64,000 nucleotides of DNA from Cupriavidus metallidurans CH34 (GTDB lineage Bacteria > Pseudomonadota > Gammaproteobacteria > Burkholderiales > Burkholderiaceae): assembly GCF_000196015.1 (NCBI RefSeq), contig NC_007973.1, positions 2,232,001 to 2,296,000 of the forward strand, in the 5' to 3' direction. How positions within the stretch are numbered: position 1 is the first letter of the stretch; each line of letters opens with the position of its first letter. Shown here in pieces: positions 8,482 to 16,974 of the stretch. The notes beneath the pieces are model-generated. The model worked only from the letters and a program-made list of their open reading frames with translations. It was not told where the DNA came from and made no database searches. The position numbers were made by a program, and so were the translations under genes.

Positions 8482-9468
8482 TTAATAGAGCGGGGCGCGC
8501 GTGCGGAAGTAGATGCCATGCGGCGATTTGCCGACACGGATCGTCTTGATCATCTTGCGGCTGGCCACATCGATCAGGCCAACCGAGCGCGCCCAGCGGA
8601 ACGTCACCCAGAGCGTCTTGCCATCGGCGGTCAGTTCCATGTCGTCCGGGCCCGGCAGCAGACCCGTGATCTCGCCGACCTTCGACAGCGTCTGCTGGTC
8701 GATGATGCTTATCGAGCCAGACACCCGGTTGCTCAGGAACAGGTGCCGCTTGTCGCCCACGGCGCGGAAGTTGTGCGCGCCCTTGCCAGTCTGGATCTGC
8801 TTGACCACTGTCCGGGTACGCCAGTCGATCACGGCGACGTAGTCAGCCCCCGTCATACCCACCAGCAAGTACTTCTGGTCAGGCGTGACCCAGATACCGG
8901 CCGGCGCGGAGCCAGCCTCCATGGTCCAGAGCACGGTCAGCGTGGTCAGATCGATTGCGGCGATCTGGTTCGAGTCCTGCAGCGTGATGAATGCAATCTT
9001 GCTGTCGGCCGTGAACGCGATGTGGCTCGGCGTCTTGGCCAGCGGGAACTGCTTGGCGATCTTGAGCTGGCGGCCGTCCCAACGATAGACGTCGACGCGG
9101 TCCAGCCGGTTGCCGGTGGCGATGAACCACTTCTGGTCGGGCGAGAAGCCGATCTGGTACGGGTCGTCGATGTTCGGCACGCGCTGCTGCACCTTGCCGG
9201 TCACCGGGTCGAGGAAAACGAGGTCGTTGCCAACCGCATTGGCGACGATCAGCGATTTGTCGTCGGGGGTGGCGATCAGGTGATGGGGTTCCTTCCCGAT
9301 CGGGAAAGTCTCCAACACCTTCTGCGTGTCCTTGTCGATCAAAGTAACGCTTGCGTCACCTGAATTCAGGATTACTACAACTTCCGCGCGGGCGGGTGCG
9401 GACACCAATGCCAATGCCAGGGCGCCGACCGAAACAGCGCCAGCCACAACACGACGCAATGCGAGCAT
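8482..9468 (-). CDS. Exported YVTN/YncE-type beta-propeller protein
   Basis: 328 residues. A signal peptide (MLALRRVVAGAVSVGALALALVSAPARA) is followed by about seven propeller blades with the repeating pattern of a hydrophobic beta strand, DxxT, a turn and P-x-G-I. Examples are NSGDASVTLIDKDTQKVLET, TPDDKSLIVANAVGNDLVFL, TPDQKYLLVGMTGADYVAVI and ADGKTLWVTFRWARSVGLID. No catalytic residues are recognisable; such proteins usually bind proteins, DNA or cell-wall ligands in the periplasm. It is the first gene of the operon with the deacetylase (13-bp gap) and hydroxylase, suggesting a shared cell-envelope function. The 132 bp upstream to hrpA show no clear promoter. Confidence 0.82.
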   Translation of the reverse strand: MLALRRVVAGAVSVGALALALVSAPARAEVVVILNSGDASVTLIDKDTQKVLETFPIGKEPHHLIATPDDKSLIVANAVGNDLVFLDPVTGKVQQRVPNIDDPYQIGFSPDQKWFIATGNRLDRVDVYRWDGRQLKIAKQFPLAKTPSHIAFTADSKIAFITLQDSNQIAAIDLTTLTVLWTMEAGSAPAGIWVTPDQKYLLVGMTGADYVAVIDWRTRTVVKQIQTGKGAHNFRAVGDKRHLFLSNRVSGSISIIDQQTLSKVGEITGLLPGPDDMELTADGKTLWVTFRWARSVGLIDVASRKMIKTIRVGKSPHGIYFRTRAPLY

Positions 9469-9600
9469 AAGACCGTTAAATCATGACGAATCGCGCATTC
9501 TAACGTTTCAATCGACCAGTACGATGACGTGAATCATCAAACTTGAGGGTCTATCACAATTAGATACAAATAACCTGGACAGCCCCCCTTGGACACCGGC

Positions 9601-12600
9601 CTATCGCTGCATGGACTCCCAGACTTTCTGAAGCCGCTTGACCGACATTGGCTGTGGCGTGCGCAGTTCCTGCGCGAACAAGGCCACCCGCAATTCCTCG
9701 AGCATCCAGCGGAACTCGTCGAGACGGGCATCGGCAGCGCCTCGGCCCTGCGACCGTAGCTGCTTCTCCGCACGCTGCCACTGTTGCACCAGCGGAGTCA
9801 TTTCCTGGATGCGCTGGCTGTCACGGACCGGATCGCCCTTGAGCTTGTCCACCCGCATCGCCATGCCCTTCAGGTAACGCGGAAAGTGCGTCAACTGGAC
9901 ATATGGCGTATCGATCACGAACGACTTCATCATCAGGCGCGCCAGCTGGCCTTCCAGATCCTGATAGGCCGAGCCGAACGGCTTGGCCTGGAGCATCTTG
10001 CGCGGCAGCCCCGCAAACTCGGCGAGGATTGTGCCCACCAGCCGCGCGATTTCCTGGGCCAGCAGCGACAGCCGCGCCCGCCCTTCTTCCTTGCGGGTAT
10101 TGAACTCGGCTTCGTTGCGCGGCAGGGGCGCCTGCAGGCAGGCGCGTTCCAGCGCCATCATGACGATCTGGTTGCGCAACTCCTCCTGCGTGCCCAGCGT
10201 CATGTACTGCATCGCCATCTGCTGCAGGTTCGGGATGTTCTTCTCGATGAACTTGACCTGCTCTCGCAGTTGCAGCGCGAACAACCGGCGCAGTCCGGCA
10301 TGATGGATGCGCGCAGCCTCCTGCGGATCGTCGAAGACTTCCACGTCACAGTGATCGCCGTGGTCAACCAGCGCCGGATAGCCAAACAGCGTCTGATTGC
10401 CCTTGCGGATCTCAAGCAGTTCGGGCAACTCACCGAACGACCACGAGGTCAGGCTCTCGAATTGACCGGCTTCGGCCGCAGGCACATCGCGCGCGGCAAT
10501 GTTCTGGAACGACTGCTGCGCCTGACCGCCGAACTCCGCACGCAACTGGGCCAGGTTGCGGCCCATGTCCAGTTGGCGACCGTGCTCGTCGATCACCTTG
10601 AAATTCATCGCGTGGTGGGCAGGCAGCGTCTCGAGCTTGAAGTCCGCACGCTTGATCATCGTGCCGGTCTGCTCGCGGATGTCGGCGATCAACACATCGA
10701 GCAGATCTCCCTCCCCGAACGGCTGGCGGTCGACAAACCCGGCTGCGTAGTCGGGCAGCGGCACGCAATGGCGGCGCAGCTTCTGTGGCAGCGATTTCAG
10801 CAGCAGATGCACTTTCTCCTTGATCATGCCAGGCACGAGCCACTCGGTGCGCTCGGGTCGCACCTGGTTGAGCGCATACAGCGGCACCGTCAGCGTCACG
10901 CCGTCGCGATGGCTGCCCGGTTCGAAGTGGTACGTCAGCGCCATATCGATCCCGGCGATCGGCAGGATCTTCGGGAACAGGTCCGTCGTGATACCCGCGG
11001 CTTCGTGCCGCATCAACTCGTCGCGATTCAGGTACAGGAGTTTGCGATCCTTCGCGGACTCCGCCTGATACCACTTTTCAAACGCCACCTGATTGTGGAT
11101 GTCGGCGGGAATCGCGCGATCGTAGAACGCGAAAATGAGCGCGTCGTCCACCAGCACGTCCTGACGGCGCGACTTGTGCTCCAGGTTCTCGATCTCGCGT
11201 ACCAGACGCTGGTTGTGGGCGAAGAACGGCAGCCGCGTGTCGAACTCGCCTTCCACCAGTGCGTGGCGGATGAACAGCTCGCGCGCCTCGGCCGGGTTCA
11301 TCGGCCCAAAGTGCACCCGACGATGCTGGTACACGGGCAAGCCGTACAGCGTGCCGCGCTCGAGCGCCAGCACTTGCCCAGCCTTCTTCTCCCAGTGCGG
11401 CTCGCTCCAGCTCACCTTGAGCAGATGGCTGCCGACCTGCTCGACCCATTCCGGCTCGATACGGGCCAGCGTGCGCGCGTACAGGCGGCTGGTTTCCACC
11501 AATTCGGCCGCGATGATCCAGCGCCCCACCTTGCGCGCGATGAGCGAGCCCGGCCAGAGGTGGAACTTGATGCCCCGCGCGCCCAGGTACTCGCGCCCCT
11601 TGCCGTCGGATTCATCCAGCTTCAGGCCAACGTTGCCGAGCAGGCCGGTCAGCAGCGCCTTGTGCACCTGCTCGAAGGTCGGCTCGCTCTCGTTCAGGCG
11701 CCAGCCCTGCTCCGTCACCGTGGTCAGCAACTGCGAATGCACATCGCGCCATTCGCGCAGGCGAACATGCGACAGGAAGTTGGCACGGCACTGCTCCTGC
11801 AACTGCCGGTTGGTCTTCTTGTGCGCGACGGCGTCTTCGAACCATTTCCACAGCTTGACCCAGCCCAGGAACTCGGACTTCTCGTCCATGAACTTGCGAT
11901 GCGCCTGGTCGGCGGCCTCCTGGGCCTCCTGCGGGCGGTCTCGCGGGTCCTGCACGGACAACGCGCTGGCGATGATCAGCACCTCGCGCAGACATTGCTG
12001 GTCGCGCGCGGCCAGGATCATCCGCGCCACGCGGGGGTCGAGCGGCAGCTTGGACAACTGGCGGCCAACGCCGGTGAGCTGGTTGGCCTCGTCGAACGCG
12101 CCCAGTTCCTGCAGCAACTGATAGCCGTCGGCGATGGCACGGCCCAGCGGCGGCTCGATAAACGGAAACGCCTCGATATTGGTCAGGCGCAGCGCCTTCA
12201 TGCGCAGGATGACCGCTGCCAGCGACGAGCGCAGGATTTCCGGATCGGTGAAGCGCACGCGGCCCAGGAAATCACTTTCCTCGTACAGGCGGATGCAGAC
12301 ACCGTTCGCCACCCGGCCACATCGGCCGGCACGCTGGTTGGCCGCCGCCTGCGAGATCGATTCGATCTGGAGTTGCTCGACCTTGTTGCGGTACGAGTAG
12401 CGCTTGACGCGCGCCAGCCCCGTATCTACCACGTAGCGGATGCCAGGCACCGTCAGCGACGTCTCCGCCACGTTGGTGGCCAGCACGATGCGCCGCGCGT
12501 TCGACGGTTTGAACACACGCTCCTGCTCCTGCACGGACAGCCGCGCAAACAGTGGCAGGATTTCCGTATGCGGCGGATGATGCTTGCGCAGCGCCTCGGC

Positions 12601-13551
12601 AGCCTCGCGGATCTCCCGCTCGCCCGGCAGGAACACCAGCACGTCGCCGGGCCCGACCCGGCAGAGTTCGTCCACGGCGTCGACGATACCGTCGTACAGA
12701 TCGCGCTCCCGGGCCTTCTCGGTGCGCGGGGCGCCGTCGGCCGGCGCATCCGCCTGTATCGGCCGGTAGCGCACCTCCACCGGATAGAGCCGGCCACTGA
12801 CCTCGATCACGGGCGCCGGCTTGCCGTTGCGCGCGAAATGCTCGGCAAAGCGCTTGGCGTCGATGGTTGCCGACGTGATGATCACCTTCAGATCCGGCCG
12901 CTTCGGCAGGATCTGGCGCAGGTAGCCGATCAGGAAGTCGATGTTGAGGCTGCGCTCGTGCGCCTCGTCGATGATGATCGTGTCGTAGGCGCGCAGCAGC
13001 GGGTCATTCTGCGTCTCGGCCAGCAGGATGCCGTCGGTCATCAGCTTGACCGACGCCCCGGCCGACATCGTGTCGTTGAACCGGACCTGATACCCGACCG
13101 TCTCGCCCAGCGGCGTGCCCAGCTCCTGTGCGATCCGCTTGGCCGTGGAGGTGGCCGCAATCCGGCGGGGCTGGGTGTGGCCGATCAGCCCGCCGCCGGG
13201 CTTGCCCTCGCGTGCCGGGCCCCGCCCGATCGACAACGCGATCTTCGGCAACTGGGTGGTCTTGCCCGAGCCGGTTTCGCCGGAAACGATAATGACCTGG
13301 TTGGCCTGCAGTGCCCGGGCGATCTCTTCGCGCCGTGCCGAGACGGGCAAGGCCTCCGGAAACGTGATTTCCGGTATCGGATTGGCAAGCCGTGCCGGCT
13401 GCGGCGCACGGGGCTGGCGAGGCCCGCCGGGCGAGCGAGGCGCGCGTGCAGCGGCCTCCGCCGGCCGCTTGGCGGGATTCGGAGGGACCGGGGAAGTCTT
13501 GGCCTCGGCGGGCCGGGACGGAACAGGTTTGGCGGGGCGTTGTGCTGACAT
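9601..13551 (-). CDS. hrpA: ATP-dependent RNA helicase HrpA (DEAH box)
   Basis: 1316 residues, the usual size of proteobacterial HrpA. A Pro/Ala/Arg-rich tail of ~60 residues precedes the helicase core: Walker A GETGSGKT (91-98), DEAH (195-198), SATID, and motif VI QRAGRCGR. HA2/winged-helix, OB-fold and the long C-terminal DUF3418 region follow (ending LQKVWESMQR). HrpA unwinds RNA and has been linked to rescue of stalled ribosomes and mRNA processing. It diverges from argA with only 23 bp between start codons; a palindromic -10 element fills that gap, so its mRNA may have almost no leader. Confidence 0.97.
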   Translation of the reverse strand: MSAQRPAKPVPSRPAEAKTSPVPPNPAKRPAEAAARAPRSPGGPRQPRAPQPARLANPIPEITFPEALPVSARREEIARALQANQVIIVSGETGSGKTTQLPKIALSIGRGPAREGKPGGGLIGHTQPRRIAATSTAKRIAQELGTPLGETVGYQVRFNDTMSAGASVKLMTDGILLAETQNDPLLRAYDTIIIDEAHERSLNIDFLIGYLRQILPKRPDLKVIITSATIDAKRFAEHFARNGKPAPVIEVSGRLYPVEVRYRPIQADAPADGAPRTEKARERDLYDGIVDAVDELCRVGPGDVLVFLPGEREIREAAEALRKHHPPHTEILPLFARLSVQEQERVFKPSNARRIVLATNVAETSLTVPGIRYVVDTGLARVKRYSYRNKVEQLQIESISQAAANQRAGRCGRVANGVCIRLYEESDFLGRVRFTDPEILRSSLAAVILRMKALRLTNIEAFPFIEPPLGRAIADGYQLLQELGAFDEANQLTGVGRQLSKLPLDPRVARMILAARDQQCLREVLIIASALSVQDPRDRPQEAQEAADQAHRKFMDEKSEFLGWVKLWKWFEDAVAHKKTNRQLQEQCRANFLSHVRLREWRDVHSQLLTTVTEQGWRLNESEPTFEQVHKALLTGLLGNVGLKLDESDGKGREYLGARGIKFHLWPGSLIARKVGRWIIAAELVETSRLYARTLARIEPEWVEQVGSHLLKVSWSEPHWEKKAGQVLALERGTLYGLPVYQHRRVHFGPMNPAEARELFIRHALVEGEFDTRLPFFAHNQRLVREIENLEHKSRRQDVLVDDALIFAFYDRAIPADIHNQVAFEKWYQAESAKDRKLLYLNRDELMRHEAAGITTDLFPKILPIAGIDMALTYHFEPGSHRDGVTLTVPLYALNQVRPERTEWLVPGMIKEKVHLLLKSLPQKLRRHCVPLPDYAAGFVDRQPFGEGDLLDVLIADIREQTGTMIKRADFKLETLPAHHAMNFKVIDEHGRQLDMGRNLAQLRAEFGGQAQQSFQNIAARDVPAAEAGQFESLTSWSFGELPELLEIRKGNQTLFGYPALVDHGDHCDVEVFDDPQEAARIHHAGLRRLFALQLREQVKFIEKNIPNLQQMAMQYMTLGTQEELRNQIVMMALERACLQAPLPRNEAEFNTRKEEGRARLSLLAQEIARLVGTILAEFAGLPRKMLQAKPFGSAYQDLEGQLARLMMKSFVIDTPYVQLTHFPRYLKGMAMRVDKLKGDPVRDSQRIQEMTPLVQQWQRAEKQLRSQGRGAADARLDEFRWMLEELRVALFAQELRTPQPMSVKRLQKVWESMQR

Positions 13552-13559
13552 TGGCCGGG

Positions 13560-13567
13560 ATTATAAT
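13560..13567. promoter_or_regulatory. Palindromic -10 element shared by hrpA and argA
   Basis: ATTATAAT is self-complementary and gives a perfect TATAAT on each strand (13562-13567 plus; 13565-13560 minus). The argA ATG begins 8 bp after the plus hexamer, and the hrpA ATG begins 9 bp after the minus hexamer, which is where transcription would start. A partial -35 (TTGTGC, 13540-13545, 16-bp spacing) exists on the argA side; the hrpA side has only a poor match. No ribosome site fits between the hexamers and either ATG. Confidence 0.6.
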
Positions 13568-13574
13568 CCGCCGC

Positions 13575-15011
13575 ATGAACGCCAGAACCGACTCCCCGCA
13601 GCAGGACCCCGATCCTGCCTCCGCCCCGCTCCCGCTGCCCGTAAAGGCCGCGCCCGACACCCAGAATCCGCCCGTCGCCACGGAGCTTGCCGAGCCCGCC
13701 GGCCCGGACCAGCAGCAGTTCGTCGACTGGCTGCGATCGGTCGCGCCCTATATCCATGCCTTCCGCGGCAAGACGTTCGTAATCGCCTTCAGCGGCGAAC
13801 TGGTCAAGGCCGGGGTGCTCAACGGACTGGTCAATGACGTGGCGCTGCTGCACGCGATGGGCATGCAGATCGTGCTGGTGTTCGGATCCCGACCGCAGGT
13901 GGAAGAACAGCTCGCGCTGCGCAATGTCCAGTCGCAGTACGCGGAAGGCATCCGAATCACCGACAATGCCGCGCTGGAATGCGCCAAGGAAGCCGCCGGC
14001 GAGTTGCGCCTCGACATTGAGGCCGCGTTCAGCCAGGGACTGCCGAACACGCCGATGGCTGGCGCCCAGCTTTCCGTGGTGTCGGGCAACTTCATCACCG
14101 CGCGCCCGGTGGGCATCGTCAATGGCGTGGACTATCAGCACACCGGTCTGGTCCGCAAGATCGACGGCGACTCGATGCGCATGTCGCTATCGCACGGCAA
14201 GGTGGTGCTGCTGTCGCCGCTCGGCTTCTCGCCGACCGGCCAGGCATTCAACCTGTCAATGGAGGACGTGGCCAGCGCCACGGCCAGCGCGCTCAAGGCG
14301 GACAAGCTGATCTTCATCACCGAGGTACCCGGCGTGCCCGACCAGGTGGGCAAGCTGATGAAGGAAATGTCGCTGCGCACCGCCGTGGAACGGCTGCAGA
14401 ACAACCACCTGCCACCCGACGTCGCGTACTACCTCCAGCATCTGGTCAAAGCGCTCAAGGGCGGCGTGCCGCGCGCGCACCTGATCCCGTTCTCGCTGGA
14501 CGGTTCGGTGCTGCTGGAGCTGTTCCTGCACGACGGCGTGGGCACCATGCTGTCCGACAGCGATCTGGAAAGCCTGCGTGAAGCCACGCTTGACGACGTT
14601 GGCGGCATTCTGCAGCTCATCGCCCCGCTTGAGGCCGATGGCACGCTGGTTCCCCGTGGCCGCCATCTGATCGAGCGCGACATCGACAAGTTCTCGGTGA
14701 TCGAGCACGATGGCGTGCTGTTCGGCTGCGCCGCGCTCTACGAATTTCCACGCGAGAACATGGGCGAGATGGCCTGCCTGACCGTATCGCAGGAAGCCCA
14801 GGGCACCGGCGACGGCGAACGGCTGCTCAAGCGGATCGAGCGCCGCGCCCGCGCGCTGGGCCTGGAACGCCTGTTCGTGCTCACCACGCGTACCGAACAC
14901 TGGTTCCTCAAGCGTGGGTTCGTCCACGCCACGGTCGACGATCTGCCCGAAGACAAGCGCAAGCTCTACAACTGGCAGCGCAAGTCGATGGTCCTGATGA
15001 AGAAGCTCTGA
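13575..15011 (+). CDS. argA: N-acetylglutamate synthase (classical ArgA)
   Basis: 478 residues. After a ~55-residue Pro/Ala-rich N-terminus comes an amino-acid-kinase-like domain (FRGKTFVIAFSGELVKAG, LVFGSRPQVEEQL, GNFITARPVG; about 60-330). A GNAT acetyltransferase domain follows (about 335-478: LTVSQEAQGTGDGERLLK for CoA binding, RLFVLTTRTEHWFLKRGF). This is the first step of arginine synthesis: glutamate plus acetyl-CoA, normally feedback-inhibited by arginine through the kinase-like domain. The ATG at 13575 lies directly at the expected transcription start of the TATAAT at 13562-13567, so the mRNA may be leaderless. Translation upstream of this ATG would run antisense into hrpA, so the start is well constrained. 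Confidence 0.95.
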   Translation: MNARTDSPQQDPDPASAPLPLPVKAAPDTQNPPVATELAEPAGPDQQQFVDWLRSVAPYIHAFRGKTFVIAFSGELVKAGVLNGLVNDVALLHAMGMQIVLVFGSRPQVEEQLALRNVQSQYAEGIRITDNAALECAKEAAGELRLDIEAAFSQGLPNTPMAGAQLSVVSGNFITARPVGIVNGVDYQHTGLVRKIDGDSMRMSLSHGKVVLLSPLGFSPTGQAFNLSMEDVASATASALKADKLIFITEVPGVPDQVGKLMKEMSLRTAVERLQNNHLPPDVAYYLQHLVKALKGGVPRAHLIPFSLDGSVLLELFLHDGVGTMLSDSDLESLREATLDDVGGILQLIAPLEADGTLVPRGRHLIERDIDKFSVIEHDGVLFGCAALYEFPRENMGEMACLTVSQEAQGTGDGERLLKRIERRARALGLERLFVLTTRTEHWFLKRGFVHATVDDLPEDKRKLYNWQRKSMVLMKKL

Positions 15012-15110
15012 CGCGGCAGTAACAACAAGGTCGGCAGGGGCATGGGCGGATACTCCCGCCCGGCCGGCCAGCTTGGCTACAATAGCGGCCAAACGAACAA
15101 GGAGTCCCTC

Positions 15111-15386
15111 ATGGCCCGCATGGTCCATTGCATCAAGCTGAACAAGGAAGCCGAAGGCCTCGACTTCCCCCCGCTGCCGGGCGATCTCGGCAAGAAGATC
15201 TGGCAAAACGTGTCCAAGGAAGCCTGGGCCGGCTGGCTCAAGCATCAGACCATGCTGATCAACGAGAACCGCCTGAACATGGCCGACCCGCGGGCGCGCC
15301 AGTACCTGATCAAGCAGACCGAGAAGTACTTCTTCGGCGACGGCGCCGACCAGGCCGCGGGCTACGTGCCCCCGCCGGCGGCTTAA
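15111..15386 (+). CDS. yggX: Fe(II)-trafficking/oxidative damage protection protein YggX
   Basis: 91 residues: [17 protein letters not shown], with the conserved Cys7, then [12 protein letters not shown] and a helical [19 protein letters not shown] block that identifies the YggX family. It is a small cytoplasmic protein that protects iron-sulfur proteins from oxidative damage and is proposed to carry ferrous iron. A good ribosome site (AAGGAG) is placed 7 bp before the ATG. The 99-bp gap after argA suggests its own promoter. A strong hairpin follows 15 bp after the stop. Confidence 0.96.
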   Translation: MARMVHCIKLNKEAEGLDFPPLPGDLGKKIWQNVSKEAWAGWLKHQTMLINENRLNMADPRARQYLIKQTEKYFFGDGADQAAGYVPPPAA

Positions 15387-15401
15387 GCACTACTGCCGCT
15401 C

Positions 15402-15429
15402 GCTCCTTTCCCGCCCGCGGGAGAGGAGC
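15402..15429 (+). repeat. Strong intergenic hairpin (CTCCC-rich) after yggX
   Basis: A 13-bp inverted repeat (15402-15414 with 15417-15429, one G-U pair) folds GC-rich arms ending in gcgggagaggagc. No U-tract follows, so it is not a canonical Rho-independent terminator. It may still stop transcription or protect the yggX 3' end. Its core (CCCGC...GCGGG flanked by CTC/GAG) recurs in the hairpin at 43000-43019, suggesting a dispersed REP-like element. Confidence 0.55.
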
Positions 15430-15527
15430 CCGGGGGAAACGGCCGCCACATCGAATCCCGCCTTGCCGGGATTCGCCGACCGCACGGTCCGGAATTGGCC
15501 GACTCCCCCATTACTTCCCGCCGTCCA

Positions 15528-15557
15528 TATGCCGATCGGACTAGTCCGTCCCGCATA
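15528..15557. promoter_or_regulatory. 30-bp interrupted palindrome upstream of narK1
   Basis: TATGC-N4-CGGACTAGTCCG-N4-GCATA: two nested, exactly symmetric inverted repeats around the centre at 15542/15543. It lies 98 bp before the narK1 start in the 268-bp gap after yggX. It does not match FNR (TTGAT-N4-ATCAA) or the NarL 7-2-7 arrangement. Isolated NarL-like heptamers TACTTCC (15512) and TACCTCT (15572) flank it. It could be an operator for an unidentified dimeric regulator of the nitrate island, or an RNA hairpin. Confidence 0.45.
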
Positions 15558-15654
15558 GCCCCTCCCCCGCCTACCTCTACGCCCGGCGAATAGTCGGCCA
15601 ATCGCCACAGGCCTAATCTGACGTCACTCCCCAAAGTGACTTCGGAACCCGGCC

Positions 15655-16938
15655 ATGGCCACCCCAAACCTCCCCTCCAGCAAGCCAGAACCCGTCTCTT
15701 CCGGTGCTTGGACGACGCTCTGGTCCAGCACCTTTGCCTTCACGATCTGTTTCGCCGTCTGGATGCTGTTTGCCGTGCTCGGCATTCCGCTCAAGAAGGA
15801 ACTCGGCCTGAATGACACCGAGTTCGGCCTGCTGGCAGCCACGCCGGTGCTGAGCGGCTCCCTGATCCGCGTGCCGCTCGGCATCTGGACGGACCGTTAC
15901 GGCGGCCGCATCGTGTTCTTTGTGCTGATGCTGCTGACGGTGATCCCCATCTGGCTGATCTCGTACGCGCATACGCTGTGGCAATTGCTGGTGCTCGGGC
16001 TGTTCGTCGGCCTGGCGGGCGGCTCGTTCTCGGTGGGCACGCCATACGTGGCCCGCTGGTTCCCGCGCTCGCGCCAGGGCCTGGCCATGGGCATCTTCGG
16101 TGCCGGCAACTCGGGCGCCGCCTTGACCAAGTTCGTCGCGCCCGCTCTGATCCTGGCCGCCGGCACCTGGGAAATCGTGCCGAGGGTGTACTCGGTGGCG
16201 ATGCTGATCACCGCCATCGTGTTCTGGCTGTTCTCGCGCAGCAATCCCGCGCACCGCGTTTCGTCGGCCACCAGCTGGCGTGCGCAACTTGCCGTCATGC
16301 GTGATCCGCGTGTCTGGCGCTATTCGCAGTACTACTCGGTCGTGTTCGGCGGCTACGTTGGCCTCTCGCTGTGGATGACCAAGTACTACATCGGTGAGTA
16401 CGGCTTCGACATGAAGACGGCCGCGTTCCTCGCTGCCTGCTTCTCGCTGCCGGGTGGCGTGCTCCGGGCGATCGGCGGCTGGATCTCGGACCGCTACGGC
16501 GCGCACCGCACCACGTGGTGGGTCATGTGGGTCAGCTGGGTCACGTTCTTCCTGCTCAGCTACCCGAGGAGCGACTTCACGATCCACACCGCCAACGGCC
16601 CGGAGAGCTTCCATATCGCGCTCTCGCCAACGGTGTTCACCATCCTGATGTTCGTGGTCGGTATCGCGTTCGCGGTCGGCAAGGCCTCGGTCTTCAAATT
16701 CATCTCGAACGATTTCACACACAACATCGGCGCGGTCTCCGGCGTGGTCGGTCTGGCCGGCGGCCTCGGTGGATTCATCCTCCCGATCCTGTTCGGCGCA
16801 CTGGCTGACCTGACCGGCATCCGCACCAGCTGTTTCATGCTGATGTACGGCGCGGTCTGCGTGAGTCTGGTGTGGATGCACTACAGCCAGCGCGCGGCAA
16901 ACGCCAGGCCGACGCCCGAAACCCTGCAAGCCGCCTGA
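15655..16938 (+). CDS. narK1: Nitrate/nitrite MFS transporter, NarK1-type
   Basis: 427 residues, 12 predicted membrane segments. The first MFS signature is GSLIRVPLGIWTDRYGGR. The nitrate signature is present as GGSFSVGTPYVARWFPRSRQG followed by LAMGIFGAGNSGAALTKF. A second half-signature is GWISDRYGAHR, with AGGLGGFILPILFGA near the end. The NarK1 class is regarded as a nitrate/proton symporter, importing nitrate to start respiration. First gene of a long co-directional island; 36 bp separate it from narK2. Two separate NarK genes are seen, in contrast to the fused NarK1-NarK2 of Paracoccus. Confidence 0.92.
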   Translation: MATPNLPSSKPEPVSSGAWTTLWSSTFAFTICFAVWMLFAVLGIPLKKELGLNDTEFGLLAATPVLSGSLIRVPLGIWTDRYGGRIVFFVLMLLTVIPIWLISYAHTLWQLLVLGLFVGLAGGSFSVGTPYVARWFPRSRQGLAMGIFGAGNSGAALTKFVAPALILAAGTWEIVPRVYSVAMLITAIVFWLFSRSNPAHRVSSATSWRAQLAVMRDPRVWRYSQYYSVVFGGYVGLSLWMTKYYIGEYGFDMKTAAFLAACFSLPGGVLRAIGGWISDRYGAHRTTWWVMWVSWVTFFLLSYPRSDFTIHTANGPESFHIALSPTVFTILMFVVGIAFAVGKASVFKFISNDFTHNIGAVSGVVGLAGGLGGFILPILFGALADLTGIRTSCFMLMYGAVCVSLVWMHYSQRAANARPTPETLQAA

Positions 16939-16974
16939 GTTCCGTCTCCTCCCAAACCAACCTAACTGCATATC

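Noticed and set aside
9784..13548. A very long open frame (about 1250 codons) antisense to hrpA
   Set aside because: It mirrors hrpA codon structure in high-GC DNA, its translation is His/Arg/Gln/Leu-rich without a domain, and hrpA on the other strand has complete helicase motifs.
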